A stretch of DNA of 64,000 nt from Teratosphaeria epicoccoides (GCA_021401465.1 JADDMT010000121.1:18064-82063); one strand, 5' to 3'. Positions 44,990 through 57,400 are shown, counted from the first letter of the stretch. Numbers and translations: made by a program. Notes: generated by a model not told the origin, from the letters alone.

Positions 44990-47900
44990 GTAGTCGCAAC
45001 GTATGTAACCCGAAGCTGTTTAAGGGAGACACCTTGAAGGAGGCTCGAACTTTCTTGCAGGCATGTAAGGCAGTTTTCGTGCCTAACCTACGCGGATATT
45101 CTACGGAGGGCAAACGAGTCGCCTTTAGTGTAATGTGGCTCGAAGAGAATAAGGAACCTCGTAATAATTAGCATGAGCGGTATGACCTTATGCGGGTTTA
45201 TGACAGAACGTATACGTAGGCGGACTTTCGCTAGTTCTGTGTTGACTAGGTCGAGGATCCGGGGAATTACGCCCTTACTATGTCTATCAAGTACGAGAAG
45301 GCTAAGCAGGGAAAGGGACAAATAACCTCTAGCTTCACTACCTACCTCGCTATGCTCGAGAGACAGATGCTACCCTATACTAAGACGTAACGCATGTGGC
45401 ACTTGCTTGTTAAAGTTGATAACAATCTTCAGAATATGATCATGACTTTTCATAAACTTCCGACAACTTAGCAAGACCTCATGTCCCTTACGACACATAT
45501 AGAAATCACCTTAAAGCGAAATGGAAAATCAGGCGGTAAGGACAATAAGCGTCTAAGCCCTAAGGACCTTCTAAAGGGCTGCTATTACAAGCGCCCTAGG
45601 GGTTACGCCTAACGCGGTAGTTCATTCTAGAGGAGTAAGCCCTCCGAGCTAAAAGACAGTAGCGAGAAGCCTCTAAGTAGCTGCTACATCTGTAGAGCGA
45701 GGGACTACTAGGCGGCTCGCTATCCTAAATGAAGTAATAGGAAGAAGGTAAGCAAGGTGTCTGAAACCTCCCTAGAGGGGAGGCAAAAGAAGGACAAGCC
45801 TAAGACAACCGAATGGCTACTACGGGTATCTAAGCTGTCTGTTACTAATAGTGTAGACTCGTGGCCTACCTGGCGCCTATCCGGTGTAGTGCGAGTTAAT
45901 AGCTCGCTTAAGCTAGTAGACTATATGTTAGATAACCTTGCGGAGGTTAACATGATACCCTAGAGAGTAGTTATACGGCTCGGTTTAAAGCCGATCCTAG
46001 GAGCCCTGCTACCTACTATGAAGTCCTTTTAGGGCGAAGGCGTAGCGGCTCGAGGCGCGTATAACGTGCGCCTCTAACTTGCGGACTCCTCAGGAGAAGT
46101 GCGCAAGACTAACAAAGTCTTCTACGCTAAAGACGTTCCTAATAAGGAGCTCCTACTCGGCCGCCCTTAGCGCCACAAGCAGGGAGTCGTTGTTAATAGA
46201 GCTACTAACAACTAGTTCTACGGCTCTATAGGCGAAGTTCCTGCGGTGCGGATGCGTGACGCACATAGCTTCTACAAGGACATGAAGAAGGTCTAATGCG
46301 TGTATGCGGTCTGCATACAGAACGTTAAGGAAGACGTTACCCTTCTGCCTAAGTTAGAGGAATACGCCGATATTTTCGACGTAGAGGCTGCGGCCTATGC
46401 CCGGGCCCTAGACGCGGAACATGCGATTAACCTTAAGGAGGGTTATAATCCTCCGTATCGACCTCTGTACCCTATGTCGGAATCGTAGCTCGAAACACTT
46501 CGAGACTACCTCTACAAGGCGCAAAGGAACGCGTAGATCTGACGAAGCGACAGCGAGGCTAGAGCATTAGTTATTTTCGTCCCGAAGAAGGATAATACGC
46601 TCCGCGTATACGTTAACTATAGGGGCCTTAACGCGGTAACCTAGAAAAACCGCTACTCCCTACTACTTATTAGCGAGACGCTTGACCGCCTTAGTCGCGC
46701 TGCCATCTTCTTGTCTATCGACTTGAAGGACGCCTACTACTAGATACTAATCCGAAAGGGCGACAAGTAGAAGACTACATTCTAAATGTAGTATAGACAC
46801 TTCGAGTATATAGTAATGCTATTCGGCTTAACTAACGCACTAGCAACGTTCTAAGCGTATATTAACTAGGCCCTAGCCGGCCTCGTTAACACCTGCTACG
46901 TAGTATATTTAGACGATATACTAGTCTACTCCGACTCGAAGGAGGAGCATATTCGGCACCTAAGGATAGTACTCAAACGGCTCCGCAAGTTCGCTCTATA
47001 CGCAAACCTAAAGAAGTGCTTATTCCTGACAGATAGGATTAAGTTTCTTGGATACATCGTCTCTACAGAAGGGGTTATCATAGATGACTAAAGGGTGTCC
47101 GTAATCGCGGAGTAGCTGTAGCTAACTACCCTCCGAGAAGTGTAGGTGTTCCTAGGATTTACTAACTTCTATCGCAGATTCATACGGTCCTACTCGAAGA
47201 TCGTGGCTCCCCTCACGGCCCTCGCAAAGGGCGCGATTTAAGGAAAGAAGCTAGGGATAGTACCTTAGGAGGAGGCTTAGAGCAAGGCTTTCTCTAAACT
47301 TAAAGCAGCTTTTTAAACTACGCCTATACTTTGGCACTTTGACCCTACTACGAAGATCTAGATAGAGACCGATACTTCAAAATTCGTAATAGCCGTAATT
47401 ATATCGCAGCTCTAGTTGCATGAAGGTAGTACGCGATAGTACCCGATTGCCTTCTAGTTACAGAAGATGCAGGGCGCTAAGCTTAACTATAAGACTTACG
47501 ACTAAGAGCTTTTAGCTATTATTGACAGCTTCAAGGAGTACTAACACTACCTCGAAGGCGCAGCGTACCCTATTAAGGTGCTTACTGACTATAACAACCT
47601 TCGCAGCTTCATGGGTATAAAGCAGCTAAGTAGTTAGCAAGCAAGGTAGGCGACTTTCCTCGCTAGCTTTGACTTCGTTATCTAGCATCATTCTAGAAAG
47701 ACGAATCTGGCTAACAGTCCTTCGCGACGACCGGACTATAACACTAGTAAGGAGGGTAACTAATAGCTTCTCCCTACGCTGCAAACGAAGCTTGTAGTTT
47801 AGGGCGGCGATCTGTCGTTAGCTCCTCTTGTAGGTTGACTGCGGGTCTAATAGGGCCTTACAGCCTCCGCTAGCGACGAACCCTCCTATCTAGCAGTTGT

Positions 47901-49482
47901 AGCGACTATGTCTAGCTCGATCCGTGCGGTAGTTAACTAGCTTACATGTAGTAAGCATGCGATGTCTAAAGAACCCTTTAAAGAAGTCTCGAGACTTATT
48001 TAGCAGTTACAAGAGCAAGAACTAGAGTTAATTAATGAGGGTGTAGCCCTCTAGGACACTGTAGGCAGTCTGAAGTACTAGACTAAGTTAGGCGACTTGT
48101 AGTACTTTAATAATAGGCTCTACGTACCCGCTAACTACATACTCTGTTCGTAGCTCCTCTGTATTCATTATGACGATGAACTCGCGGGCTACTTTAGCGC
48201 AGAGAAGACGAACGCACTTCTCGGACGCAAATACTAGTAGCCTACGCTAGAACAGGATGTCTCTTACTATGTCAAATCCTGCTAGACATGCTAGGTTAGC
48301 AAATCTCGGCGCTATCGCCCCTATGGCGATGCTTAGGCGCTCTTACTACTAGAGAGACTATAGCAGGACTTGACCATAGATTTTATTACTAATTTGCCGC
48401 TAGCAAAGTAGAGAGGCAATGTAGTTAATACTGTCCTTGTAGTAGTCGACTAATACTCTAAGATGAATGTCTTCATCCTATGTACGAAAAGATGCACAAG
48501 TAGTAAGCTTGCGTAACTACTTCGCGACGAAGTTATATAGCGCTTTAGTGTCCCCCGAAGTATCCTATTAGATCGAGGTTCTGTCTTTACTAGTAAATAC
48601 TAGCAAGAATTTGTGTTTAAGGCGCGTGTTAAGCCCTGCCTAAGTATAGCATTCTATCTACAGACTAATAGTCAGACTAAACGTATGAACTAGACTCTTA
48701 AGTAGTACCTTCGGTGCTACTACGCTAAGAACTAGGATGCCTAGGCTGACGCAATTCCTATAGCGGAATTTGTAGTTAATAACAGCGTGTATGCTACTAT
48801 ACGCATGTCGCTATTTTAGATTCTTTATAGCTTTAATCCGGAAATACACCTAGAACCGCCTTAGGACAAGTCTTCTGAGGAGAGGGTGCTAGCCGCCGCA
48901 GAATTAGCGCGGCGTATGCGCGAGGTACATTCGGTACTAATAGAACACTAGAAAAAGGCCTCAGAATCCTAGATTAAACATAATAACGCCTATGCTAAAC
49001 CGATGTAGTATGTAGTTAGTACGAAGGTGTTACTATCGACAAAGAATCTCAAGCTGAAACTTCTAAGCAAGAAGATGACGCTAAGGTTTGTCAGACCCTT
49101 CCGGATACGTGACGCGATAGGCTCGCAGGCGTACTAGCTATTGTTACTATCGTCGTATCGTGTGCATGATATCTTCTACGTATCTCTACTCGAACTATAG
49201 GTATAGCGCGAGGGCAAAGAGCCCGCGGACCTAATGCTAGTAGCAGAAGAGAACGAAGAGTAGGAAGTCGAGGGTATTAAGGACAGTATGCGGCGTAAGG
49301 GCGTAATACACTATCTAGTAAAGTAGAAAGGATACCTACCTAAGTACACATAATAGGTTCCGGCCGAAGACTACAAGAACACTCTAGAAGCTATTCGTGA
49401 ATTCGAAGAGCAGAGGAGGCGTAAGTAGGGCTTAAGAAGGTTAATTCATAGGAAGATGAGGGCTTTAGAGCAGAATTCTTGA
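44990..49482 (+). pseudogene. gag-pol: Gag-Pol of C, single frame
   Basis: One frame throughout, unlike families A and B. Gag: NPKLFKGDTLKEARTFLQAC (45007), RMWHLLVKVDNNLQNMIMTF-like helix, and a degenerate zinc knuckle CYICRARDY at 45682. Protease region: MLDNLAEVNMI (near 45925). RT: FVPKKDNTLRVYVNYRGLN and YVVYLDDILVYS at 46897. RNase H: ETDTSKFVIAVI (near 47370). Integrase: DFITNLPLA (48380), LLDRGSVFTS (48571). The Glu of the triad is Lys (AAA at 48679, exactly 36 codons after the second Asp). Chromodomain: HYLVKxKGYLPKY (near 49310). Ends TGA 49480..49482. TAG at Gln/Trp positions. Confidence 0.9.
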
Positions 49483-49697
49483 CATGTGTATGTAGCGCAT
49501 AACGCGCGGAGTAATAACAAGAAGCAAACGCCCTACTTATACATTATTGATACCTAAAGGCACACCTAGAATAAACCCAAGGAGAACAAGAGACATGCTC
49601 GGATTAGCTTCGTAGCTAATGCTTAGCGACTACTAGTTAGGGGCTTCCTAACTAAACCCGAAGTAGGAGAGTCTCTCTTGTTACGGTCCGCTAGGGA
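49483..49697. other. Spacer between Gag-Pol and antisense gene of C
   Basis: Convergent 3' ends; a basic + frame continues briefly, but nothing is recognised. Confidence 0.35.
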
Positions 49698-51119
49698 CTA
49701 CCTACCTGCACGGGGTCTACTAAACACCCTGAAGCGACTATGAGTAATAGGGGTAGTAACGCCACGAAGAGAGGCCGGCATCTTCTTCTTTAGTAGGTTA
49801 CGAGGGAGCTCGTCTTTAGAGCCTATAGTAGCTAGAGAACTAGTAACATCCTTACTATGCCTAGTCGCGACGACTACCTTATCCTTAGCATTAGAAGGCA
49901 AAGAGACTCGAGCGCGCTTGCGGCTGTCGCGCTCGGCCCTCGAGATCATCTTGCGCTTCTTGACACAAGTGTCAACTATATCATCGGACTTAGTGTCCCC
50001 CTTAGGCGTAACTAGTACGGTAACACTACAGCGCGAAGGGATTACATTAGGACTAAAGGTATCCTAGACGTCGTCATCCTCCTTATCCTCAAAGATCTGG
50101 CCTAGAGGCTTGTGCCTTAGCGTCTTAACGGACGTAGTATAGGTCGCAAGTAGGGAAGGTTCGGCTTCCTCGTCGCTAACCTTAATTTCGGCCCTAGCCT
50201 TCTTCTTCTTCTTAGATAGTAGCGTCAAGGCGGCGTAGGCGGCAGCGCTACAATGTGTTAGCTGTACGCACGCGACAGGATTCGAGTAAGTAACTTACGG
50301 CTTAGTCCTTAGGACTAGCTTAGAGGCAGGCTGTCTCTCGGTACGGCGCTAGGGCGTAGCCTTAGCGGCAGGAGCAGTGAATTGCTTGATGACCTTCTTG
50401 CAGATCATCTGCGTCTTAAAGTCATTGTTAATAAAGGCAAGGGCCCCGAGTTGCTAACGCTAACAGCTAGTCGGATATTTCTCGACGCTAACGTTAGCCT
50501 AGCGGAGAAAGTTAGCATTCATACTTAGAGGGTACCCGCACTATATGCGTACTATAGCGAAGGTCTCGACCCTAACAGTTAGCACCTTTAAGATCTTCTA
50601 GACTAAGTCTGCGATTAGACCTAGACAAACGTTTTCGCCTGTTAGTAGAGAGTCGAAGCAAACACTGCTATAAGAACGGTTAGTAGTCGCGGTAAAGCAC
50701 GAGAGAGCGCCAAGCAGGTAGGCGAGTACCTTGCGGTACTTAGCCTGTAGCCTGTTCATAGTCAGAGTGCCTTTAGTAATCCCCTCGTCGCGCGTACTCT
50801 AGAAGTCATCGATGTTACGGCAGAGCTAGTTGTACTCGCCATATACCTCTTTAGGGAGGTCTTAGCATTTTTGATGCTTACTATTACAGTTGACACAATT
50901 ACAGTAGATACTGCCCTCATTAAATCCGCCGACGTAGATCTTAGCTACGCTTCGGTTAGTACAAGTCACGCATACCTCGCGGGTAGGGGACGCCTTACTA
51001 ACACGCGGAGGAGAGATGTGTGTAGCTTAGCTACTAAGGTTGTCAAGGCATTGTCGACATGAGTGACGATCGCGGGCAGAGCGAGTAGCGTCGAACTTAG
51101 TCTGTAGCACATAAGCCAT
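49698..51119 (-). pseudogene. Antisense accessory gene of C: Cys-rich N-terminus, basic C-terminus
   Basis: One frame of 474 codons from ATG 51119 to the stop at 49698, interrupted only by TAG codons (expected Gln/Trp). The N-terminus reads MAYVLQTKFDATRSARDRHS and carries CRQC, CVTC and CNCVNCNSKHQKC within about 90 residues, likely zinc-binding. Then come STRDEGITKGTLTMNRLQ and an Ala/Leu-rich helix, a Lys run (LLSKKKKKARAEIKVSDEE), an acidic DKEDDDV and a basic tail with KKRKMISRAERDSRKRAR that looks like a nuclear signal. It is far longer than the A and B counterparts, but shares their position, strand and Cys-first order. Function unknown. Confidence 0.72.
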
Positions 51120-51192
51120 TATAGCTAAGACAGGTTAATTGATCTTAATTAATTGATTGAAGAAGAAGAAGCTCTGGTATAGACCCGCAGAC
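51120..51192. promoter_or_regulatory. 73-bp divergent intergenic region in C
   Basis: Lies between two opposed ATGs (51119 on -, 51193 on +). Contains the AT-rich near-palindrome TTAATTGATCTTAATTAATT and a GAAGAAGAAGAAG tract. A shared bidirectional promoter is inferred. Confidence 0.4.
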
Positions 51193-51885
51193 ATGGCAAG
51201 GCGCAAGCTAAGCGAAATAGGAGCGGAGGTTAATGTTAGTGTCTTAGAACAGGAAGTTTAGGAAAGCGACGAGGTTTTTATACCCTCTAACAGCCCCCCT
51301 GTTGCCTACCGCAACCGTTAAGCTAGTAACTCGAACTACATGCGCAGAGTACCTGCCTTTAGTTAACTTATAAGGGGACCGAATGATGTAATAACAGATA
51401 ACGCGGCTGTCACGCATGTGCGCTGACTACACTTGTGCTAGCCTACTAGCATGAAAATGTGGCGAGGCCCGCGCTAGAAGCGCGCTCCTGCTGTTTCGAG
51501 CGGCGCGCGTAGAGCGTCCGCGTACTTTCCTACTACCCTAAGGTTCTACGACACGTTCTTTACAGTCACGACTAAATAGGGACAGCCAAGCTACTTAGCA
51601 AGGCTAGCGCGCATGCTCGCCCTATAATTTCAAGGATTAACTAAAGTACGTGCTTATAGTGTCCTGATATCTCGATCCGCATGTAAAGCGAAGGTGTTAT
51701 GAAGCCGCCTAACATGTAACAGGTTAAAACCCGCCTAAGTTAGCAGCCTCCGCCCTGTACTCGCTACGAAGGTGTTAAGGTATACGTATGACACATGTTA
51801 CGCAGGCTATCTACCTATTTACTCTTGCGTAGTATAAGCGTGCTACATCCTGTACCCTATACGTTCCGCGTGTATCACTTAGTAA
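51193..51885 (+). pseudogene. Sense accessory gene of C between antisense gene and 3' LTR
   Basis: The ATG at 51193 opens MARRKLSEIGAEVNVSVLEQ; the same frame holds for about 230 codons to TAG TAA (51880..51885), 32 bp before the LTR. Internal stops are TAG, plus one TGA at about 51424. Recognisable stretches: DEVFIPSNSPPVAYRNR, GPNDVITDNAAVTHV, RFYDTFFTVTTK, LARLARMLALQFQGLTKVRA. It occupies the place of env in errantiviruses, but I see no signal peptide or membrane anchor, so I do not call it env. A single-stranded-DNA-binding or RNA-binding role cannot be judged. Family unknown. Confidence 0.5.
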
Positions 51886-51904
51886 GGCTAGGGACATCCT
51901 CATA

Positions 51905-51917
51905 GGAGGAGGGGCAG
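51905..51917 (+). promoter_or_regulatory. Polypurine tract of C
   Basis: GGAGGAGGGGCAG immediately before the 3' LTR. Confidence 0.65.
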
Positions 51918-52277
51918 TGATACGGTTAATACTAGGGGGCCATTAGAACTACATAGGTTCTAATGCCCGCCCTTAGCATGTAGTGACCCTGCTACATATA
52001 GCAAGGGGGTCCTTCGTACATACGTTAGCTTGTATATTGTCTAAGAGGGATTAGTTGTCGACGTAGGACGCCCCTATGTCGCTGACCCTACGGTACCCCT
52101 ACGAGGTTAGGCTTAGACATGCTTTCCCTAATTAAGGAGTGTCAGGGGTTATAAGCACCCTTAGCGCTACCTCTGCGATAAGCAGAAAGCAGCGCTGTCT
52201 TGTACCTACTAAAAGGTCGGATTACTCTGTCACACTACGAGATATTTCCATATCATATAGCATATACATCTATATCA
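51918..52277 (+). repeat. 3' LTR of C
   Basis: 360 bp from TGATACGGTTAAT to ATCTATATCA, bounded by a purine tract on the left and by a return to Plavaka-copy sequence on the right. No second copy is in the window, so the ends rest on structure and on comparison with the uninterrupted site in copy 1. Confidence 0.7.
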
Positions 52278-52704
52278 ACTAACTAATCTCTAGTACTATG
52301 CGGGACTACTAGGGAAGCGTAGACTTGTAGCACTTTATCTAGGCGAGGCTTAGTCGTACCCCTACAGCCTACATCAAGCAGGCTACTAGATGCCCTAACA
52401 GTTTTTAGATAGTATTTGTAAAGGGCGTGCTAGAGATGTTTAAGCTATAGGTCTATTTAGGGCTAATCTGCTAGCTACGCGAGCTAGTTAGTAATAACGG
52501 CTAGCTGATCTTAGATTAGAAGGAGCCTGCTCCTAGCTAGTAGCTACTTTTGCACTAACTAAGCAAGGCTACTTCTATAGCCTATTAAGAGTACACTATA
52601 AGAGACTAGGCCTTGTTACTATCGCGTATTCAGAATGTTTAGTACCCTACCCTACTAAGTCCTAGCTTTAACTATCTAATCACGTAGTACACTATGATTA
52701 CTAG
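52278..52704 (+). pseudogene. Gene Z fragment in copy 2, upstream of B2
   Basis: Repeats the 39938..40382 part of gene Z in the sense orientation: TAYIKQATRCPNSF, IVFVKGVLEMFKL, LRELVSNNG, LLSPSFNYLIT. It lacks the N-terminal 120 or so codons because C begins where they should be. Stopped by B2 at ACTAG. Confidence 0.45.
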
Positions 52705-52961
52705 TGTAAAGTAACAGGACTAATGCAGGCTAGCCAAAGTACAGGCTGTAGGTGTATAGTAGGACTACTCGAATCGATAGAGAAGGAAGTAGGATGAGTT
52801 AGGGGGATCGAGGAGTCCCCTTACTATGCCTAGGCTAGGCAGGCCCGGGCGGCCCGGGCCCTAATAGGGACGACCCTAGCCGGATCGCGCCCTGCTAGGC
52901 CAGTTAGGGCTAGTAAGTTAGTAGGTAGATTCTATAGGGACGTGCGGAGGCAGTCCTGACA
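52705..52961 (-). repeat. 3' LTR of B2
   Basis: 257 bp, TGTAAAGTAACAGG at the left and AGTCCTGACA at the right in window orientation; followed by the complementary polypurine tract (TTGCCCCCCCCCTTCCCC). Confidence 0.93.
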
Positions 52962-53342
52962 TTGCCCCCCCCCTTCCCCTAGGTTTTGTCCTCGAAACCC
53001 GCATGATAGTGTCAAAATTCACAACTAGTATAGGCAGAAGGTAGTCGAAAGATATGGAACTTAGCAGCGGTGACTAGTCCTAAAGGGGAAGTCGCTAGTA
53101 ATAAGTCATATTAGCAATATCAAAAGAACTCGAAGTTTAATTCTGAACCTTCTAACCTATATCTACCTCTAATTAGTAAGTAGAGTGCGAAAACTGTAGG
53201 CTAGCGAGGGTAGGGCAAATTAGTCTAATTTGGTCCATTTTGTAGCAGTACGGGCATTTTAGGTGCTAATAGTAGCATGTAGTCCGAGAGTCCCGCAACC
53301 TAACTATAAACGAATCTGTCTGGCCTAAACCGGCCTAATACG

Positions 53343-54220
53343 ATAGCGAACAGGAAGAGATCAGCCGCTAAGGTCGTGCGCGAGGAGTATAACCACGACC
53401 TAGAGACTACTTCCTTGTTTCTAGCTAACCCGTGCTACAGCTGTTACGAGGATCCTAACCTGGCTAACATCAAGAAGCTCTGCCCTATTATGAACAAGCC
53501 CGTCCCTACTAGCATTACCCCTAACTGCGGCAACTGCCTAAGTAGCAAGGACTGCTTCTAGGTAAGTCAGCCTAGTCTAGTTCGGTGTACTGTAGCTGAC
53601 TCTGATAGCTCCTAGCCTCGAAAGAGGACGAATAGAAGGGTATGCGCCGCGAAATCGAAGCCTTGGCCGATGATGCTAGTGACGAGGAGAAGGAGGCCAT
53701 TATGCGCCGCATTAGGAAGATTGCGGGCACTACGATCCTGTGAGTGCCAGACTAGGGCACCTCGCCCTAGAATGGAGCTAACTAGTCTGTAGGGAGCTAG
53801 GTAACACCCTTCGTAGCGAGGGCGGCTTGTCGTAGCACCTTAGGCAGGAGAGGTAGGACTAATCTAGCAAGAAGGTAGCGAAGCGCATTCGTAACGGGAG
53901 TGCTCTAACCCCGAACGTAAGTGTTAGGTCCTTTTCGGCATCGCCTGGTCTGTACTAACCCCGTCTAGAAGCTTAAGGGCTCGAAGTTCTTAATCGAGGA
54001 CACCTCGGCTAGTAAGCGGCTCGAGGATATCAAGCGGATTAGCAATAGGCGCATTGCGGAGATAGCGACCTCGCTCTAGAACATCTCGGCCCGGGTTAGT
54101 AAGATGAAGAGCAGTAGGCCTAAGTCCGACCTTTAGGGCATGCTTCTCGTCCTAACTACTCGCGAGTTAGAGGGCAGGGCCCTAAACGAGGGACATGAGG
54201 ATGATGAGGATAGTGACTAG
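53343..54220 (+). pseudogene. Antisense accessory gene of B2 (window + strand), spliced
   Basis: Same gene as 31168..32045. The start ATG has become ATA (53343). The first exon holds CYSCYEDPN, CPIMNKPVPT and NCGNCLSSKDCF. Intron 1 (53562..53608) has GTAAGT, a GCTGAC branch and TAG acceptor. Candidate introns 53740..53785 (GTGAGT..GCTAACTAG) and 53917..53968 (GTAAGT..TACTAAC..CTAG) have full splice signals, but together give a one-base frame mismatch. The last exon encodes KFLIEDTSASKRLEDIKRIS and a helix ending EGHEDDEDSD, stop TAG at 54218. It lies opposite to gag-pol of its element. Confidence 0.65.
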
Positions 54221-54413
54221 GTCAGCCTAGTCTAGAACGGACTGATTTAGTGTGATCTAGGCTAGAGTTACGCGAGTGTGGTTTAGGCGAGGCTATACAG
54301 CTAGTAAGAGTACTAGGGATCTAGGTGTAGGTTAGCATTTGCCTGGCCTAAGCTAGGGCGGCCTAGCCCTTGTTGTTGTTTAAAGTCTTGCCGACAATAA
54401 ATAGCTGTACCCT

Positions 54414-57400
54414 CTAGCTGTCTGCTACATACACTTGTGTCTAATCCCTACTCGCCTAGTCTAGTTTGGCCCGTTTAGACGCCTTCCGGGCCCCCTAGCG
54501 GCAAGGTGCCCCTACCCGCTTGTCCTTGCCCCGAGGGGGGCGACGTGTGCCTAGCTTCTTCTCGAAAGCGTCTATGGCCGCCTTGCTAATATATACCGCT
54601 AGTTCCTAGGTATCCTCCTTACTACTGTACCCCTTCTAGGATACTAGGTAGGACTAGTCGCCGAACTTGTCGACCTGTTTCTCCTTAATGTAGTCAACCT
54701 TATACATGTTGTCCGCATCCGCCTCGAATCTCTGCTGTTCTAACTACTGCCTAGCCCGGAGCGGGCTATTAGCAGCTAGCTCGAGGAGCGATACGTAGAA
54801 GGTAGGGTAGATGCGCATGTCGCTAGGCAAGTCTAAGGTATAAGCTACCCTGTTTACTACCTTTAGGACCTTGTACGGCCTAATCTACTTGTGATCTAGC
54901 TTCTTACTAGGCCGCATGCTCTTGATGTTAGCTGTTAAGAGGTATACTTCATCCCTGACAGCAAAGGACATGTAAGTATGACGCTAGTTATAGTGCTTTG
55001 CCTGCGACTACTTCGCCTTAGTAAGCCGCTCCCTTATACCCTGCTAAGCTGCGAGCATCTCGCGTACTAGCTCCTCCGCTTAGGCCGAGTTACCCGCTAT
55101 TCGAGCCATTTTAGGCTAGGCTACCCTCCTCGGGTCCTAGAGCTAGTTCGCTTAGAATAGTGTAACTCCCGTAGCTACATGTTAGCTGTTATTATATGCA
55201 AATTCCGCTGTAGATAGCAAGTAGGACTAGTTGTCCTACTCGAAGTTGTAGTATGTACGTAGGTATTACTCTAGCGTCTAGTTCTACTACTCTGTCTGTC
55301 CATTAGTCTGCAGGTAGAACGTAGTACTTAGTTTCCGCTAGACTCCAAGGTAGAAACATACTGTCGACTAAAACTTAGAGGTAAGTATAGGCCTGCGATC
55401 AGAGGTTAAGGTAACTAGCACTCTATGTAGTCGCACTATCTCCCTAAGGAACGTGTCCGCGAGACATTCTGCCGTCATATCCTTCTAGCACGGGACTTAA
55501 TAGGCCATTTTAGTGTAGTAGTCGACTACTACTAGTATGGAGTCGTATACCTGCCCTAATAGACGGCTAGGTAGCAGGTCTGTGATGAAATCTAGAGTCA
55601 GGTCTGTCTATAGGATTAGCGATAGTAGCTCCGCGTGTAGTAGGCCGTATAGCTAGTGCCTTCTCGGCTTTGCCCTAGCGCAAGCTTAGCAGGTATGTAC
55701 GAAGTCCTTAACGTACTAGCGTAGCCAGGGCTAGTAGTAGTCCCGTAGCACTAGTTCTAGGGTACGTGCGAAGCTAAAGTGCCTAGCTAGGGGTTTATCG
55801 TGGCACTAATGTAGCACTACGAGACGGCCGGCTCCCTTAGGGACGTAGAGGCGGCCCTTATACGTAAGGAGGCCCTCGCCATAGCCCTATTAGTAGGCCC
55901 ATAGTAGCGGATCCTCGCTCTCTAGCGCGGATACAACCTTTTAGGCCTGTTCATTCGTGAAGTTAGCCTTGCGGATCAGATCTTCTAGCGTCTAACTAGA
56001 GATAGCCGCAACTAGACGAGCCTAGGCTAGAGTAGCCCGTTCTAGCGCGAAGACTAACTGAAGAGCCCTTAGAGGCCTACTCGCATTGTCGCCGCGGACC
56101 TATTAGCTGCTATGCTCCTTATCTTCTATGTCAGGGCGGCGGCTAAGGGCATCCGCGGCCCCATTTTAACCTCCTGGCCTGTATGTAATCCGAATGTTAA
56201 AGGCGGAAAGCTACTTGGCCTACTATACCTGCTAGCAGGACAGTTCCTTAGTCATCATGAACTATTAGAGGTTCGCATAGTCCGATAAGACCTCTACCAC
56301 GTAGGTAGCGCCCTTGAGGTAGTATCGGAAGTGCTTAAAGGTAGCGACAATGCCAAGAAGCTCTTAGTCGTAGGTGTCGTAGTTCCTCTTGGCGCCGTTC
56401 ATCTTCTTTAAGAAGTACCCGACTAGGTGCTACTGTAATTTCCTACGGAATTCCCATTGCTAGCTCATAACGCCTGAAACTGCGTATCTAGAGGCATTAG
56501 TCTCGACCCGAATAGGCCGTTCTAGGTCAAAATGGCGTAAGATAGGTACGGTCGTAAAGGCACGCTTTAGGTTAGCAAATAACTGCTTTCCTGCTACATT
56601 AAGTTAGAGCGCCCTAGTCTCGGCACGTCAAGCCCCTAGTCGCTAGCCCTCGGTATAGCGATTAAGCGGCGCCGCGATGCGGGAGAACCCGTCAATGAAC
56701 TGTCGATAGTAGTTAGCGAACCTGATAAAGACCCGAACGTCCTAGATTAAGGCTAGTTCAGGCTATTCTGCTATCGCTTGTACCCTCTCTAGCTCTATCG
56801 CTATGCTGTCATAGCCTATAACAAAGCCAAGGAACTCTACGCTGTCCTTATAGAACTCGCACTTGCTAAGTTTAGCGTACAAGCCGTGCTTTCTAAGCCG
56901 TTCTAGGATAGTACGTACGTAGTAGACATGCTCCGACTCCTCCTAGGAGAAGATGAGCACATCGTCTAGGTATATGACACAGATCATGTCAAGCAAGTCC
57001 GCTAAGGCATAGTTCATGTAGGCCTAGAACTAAGCAGGGGCGTTAGACAGCCTGAAAGGCATAACAGTGTATTTAAAGTAGCTATATCTAGTCTAGAATG
57101 TAGTCTTCTACTTGTTGCCCTCCCTAATCCGTACATAGTAATATGCATCCTATACATCTATCTTCGTGAAGATCTTCCTAGTAGCAAGCTAGTTCAAGGA
57201 TTCCTGAATTAGCGGGAGCGGGTAGCGGTTCTTAACCGTAAGGGCGTTAAGGGCCTAGTAATTAACGTAGAGTCGTAGGGTACTATCCTTCTTTTTCGCG
57301 AAGAGGATGCCTGCACTAGTAGGAGACTTCGATGGCCTAATCTACCTACGTTCGAGGTACTTGCGGAGGTACTCGCGTAGAACCTCTAGTTCCGCCTAAG

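Larger units (their letters stand above)
44733..52277 (+). mobile_element. Ty3/gypsy chromovirus C, 5' LTR missing
   Basis: Has gag-pol in a single frame, an antisense gene, a sense accessory gene, a purine tract (GGAGGAGGGGCAG) and a 360-bp 3' LTR at 51918..52277 with inverted ends TGATA..TATCA. After the LTR the sequence returns to the Plavaka-type copy 2 at ACTAA; copy 1 reads ATTACTAACTAATC there (reverse complement), so ACTAA is the likely target copy. The 5' LTR and leader are lost at the A3 junction. Confidence 0.85.

Noticed and set aside
51193..51885. Envelope gene for the sense accessory gene of C.
   Set aside because: No signal peptide or membrane segment is visible; position alone is not enough.
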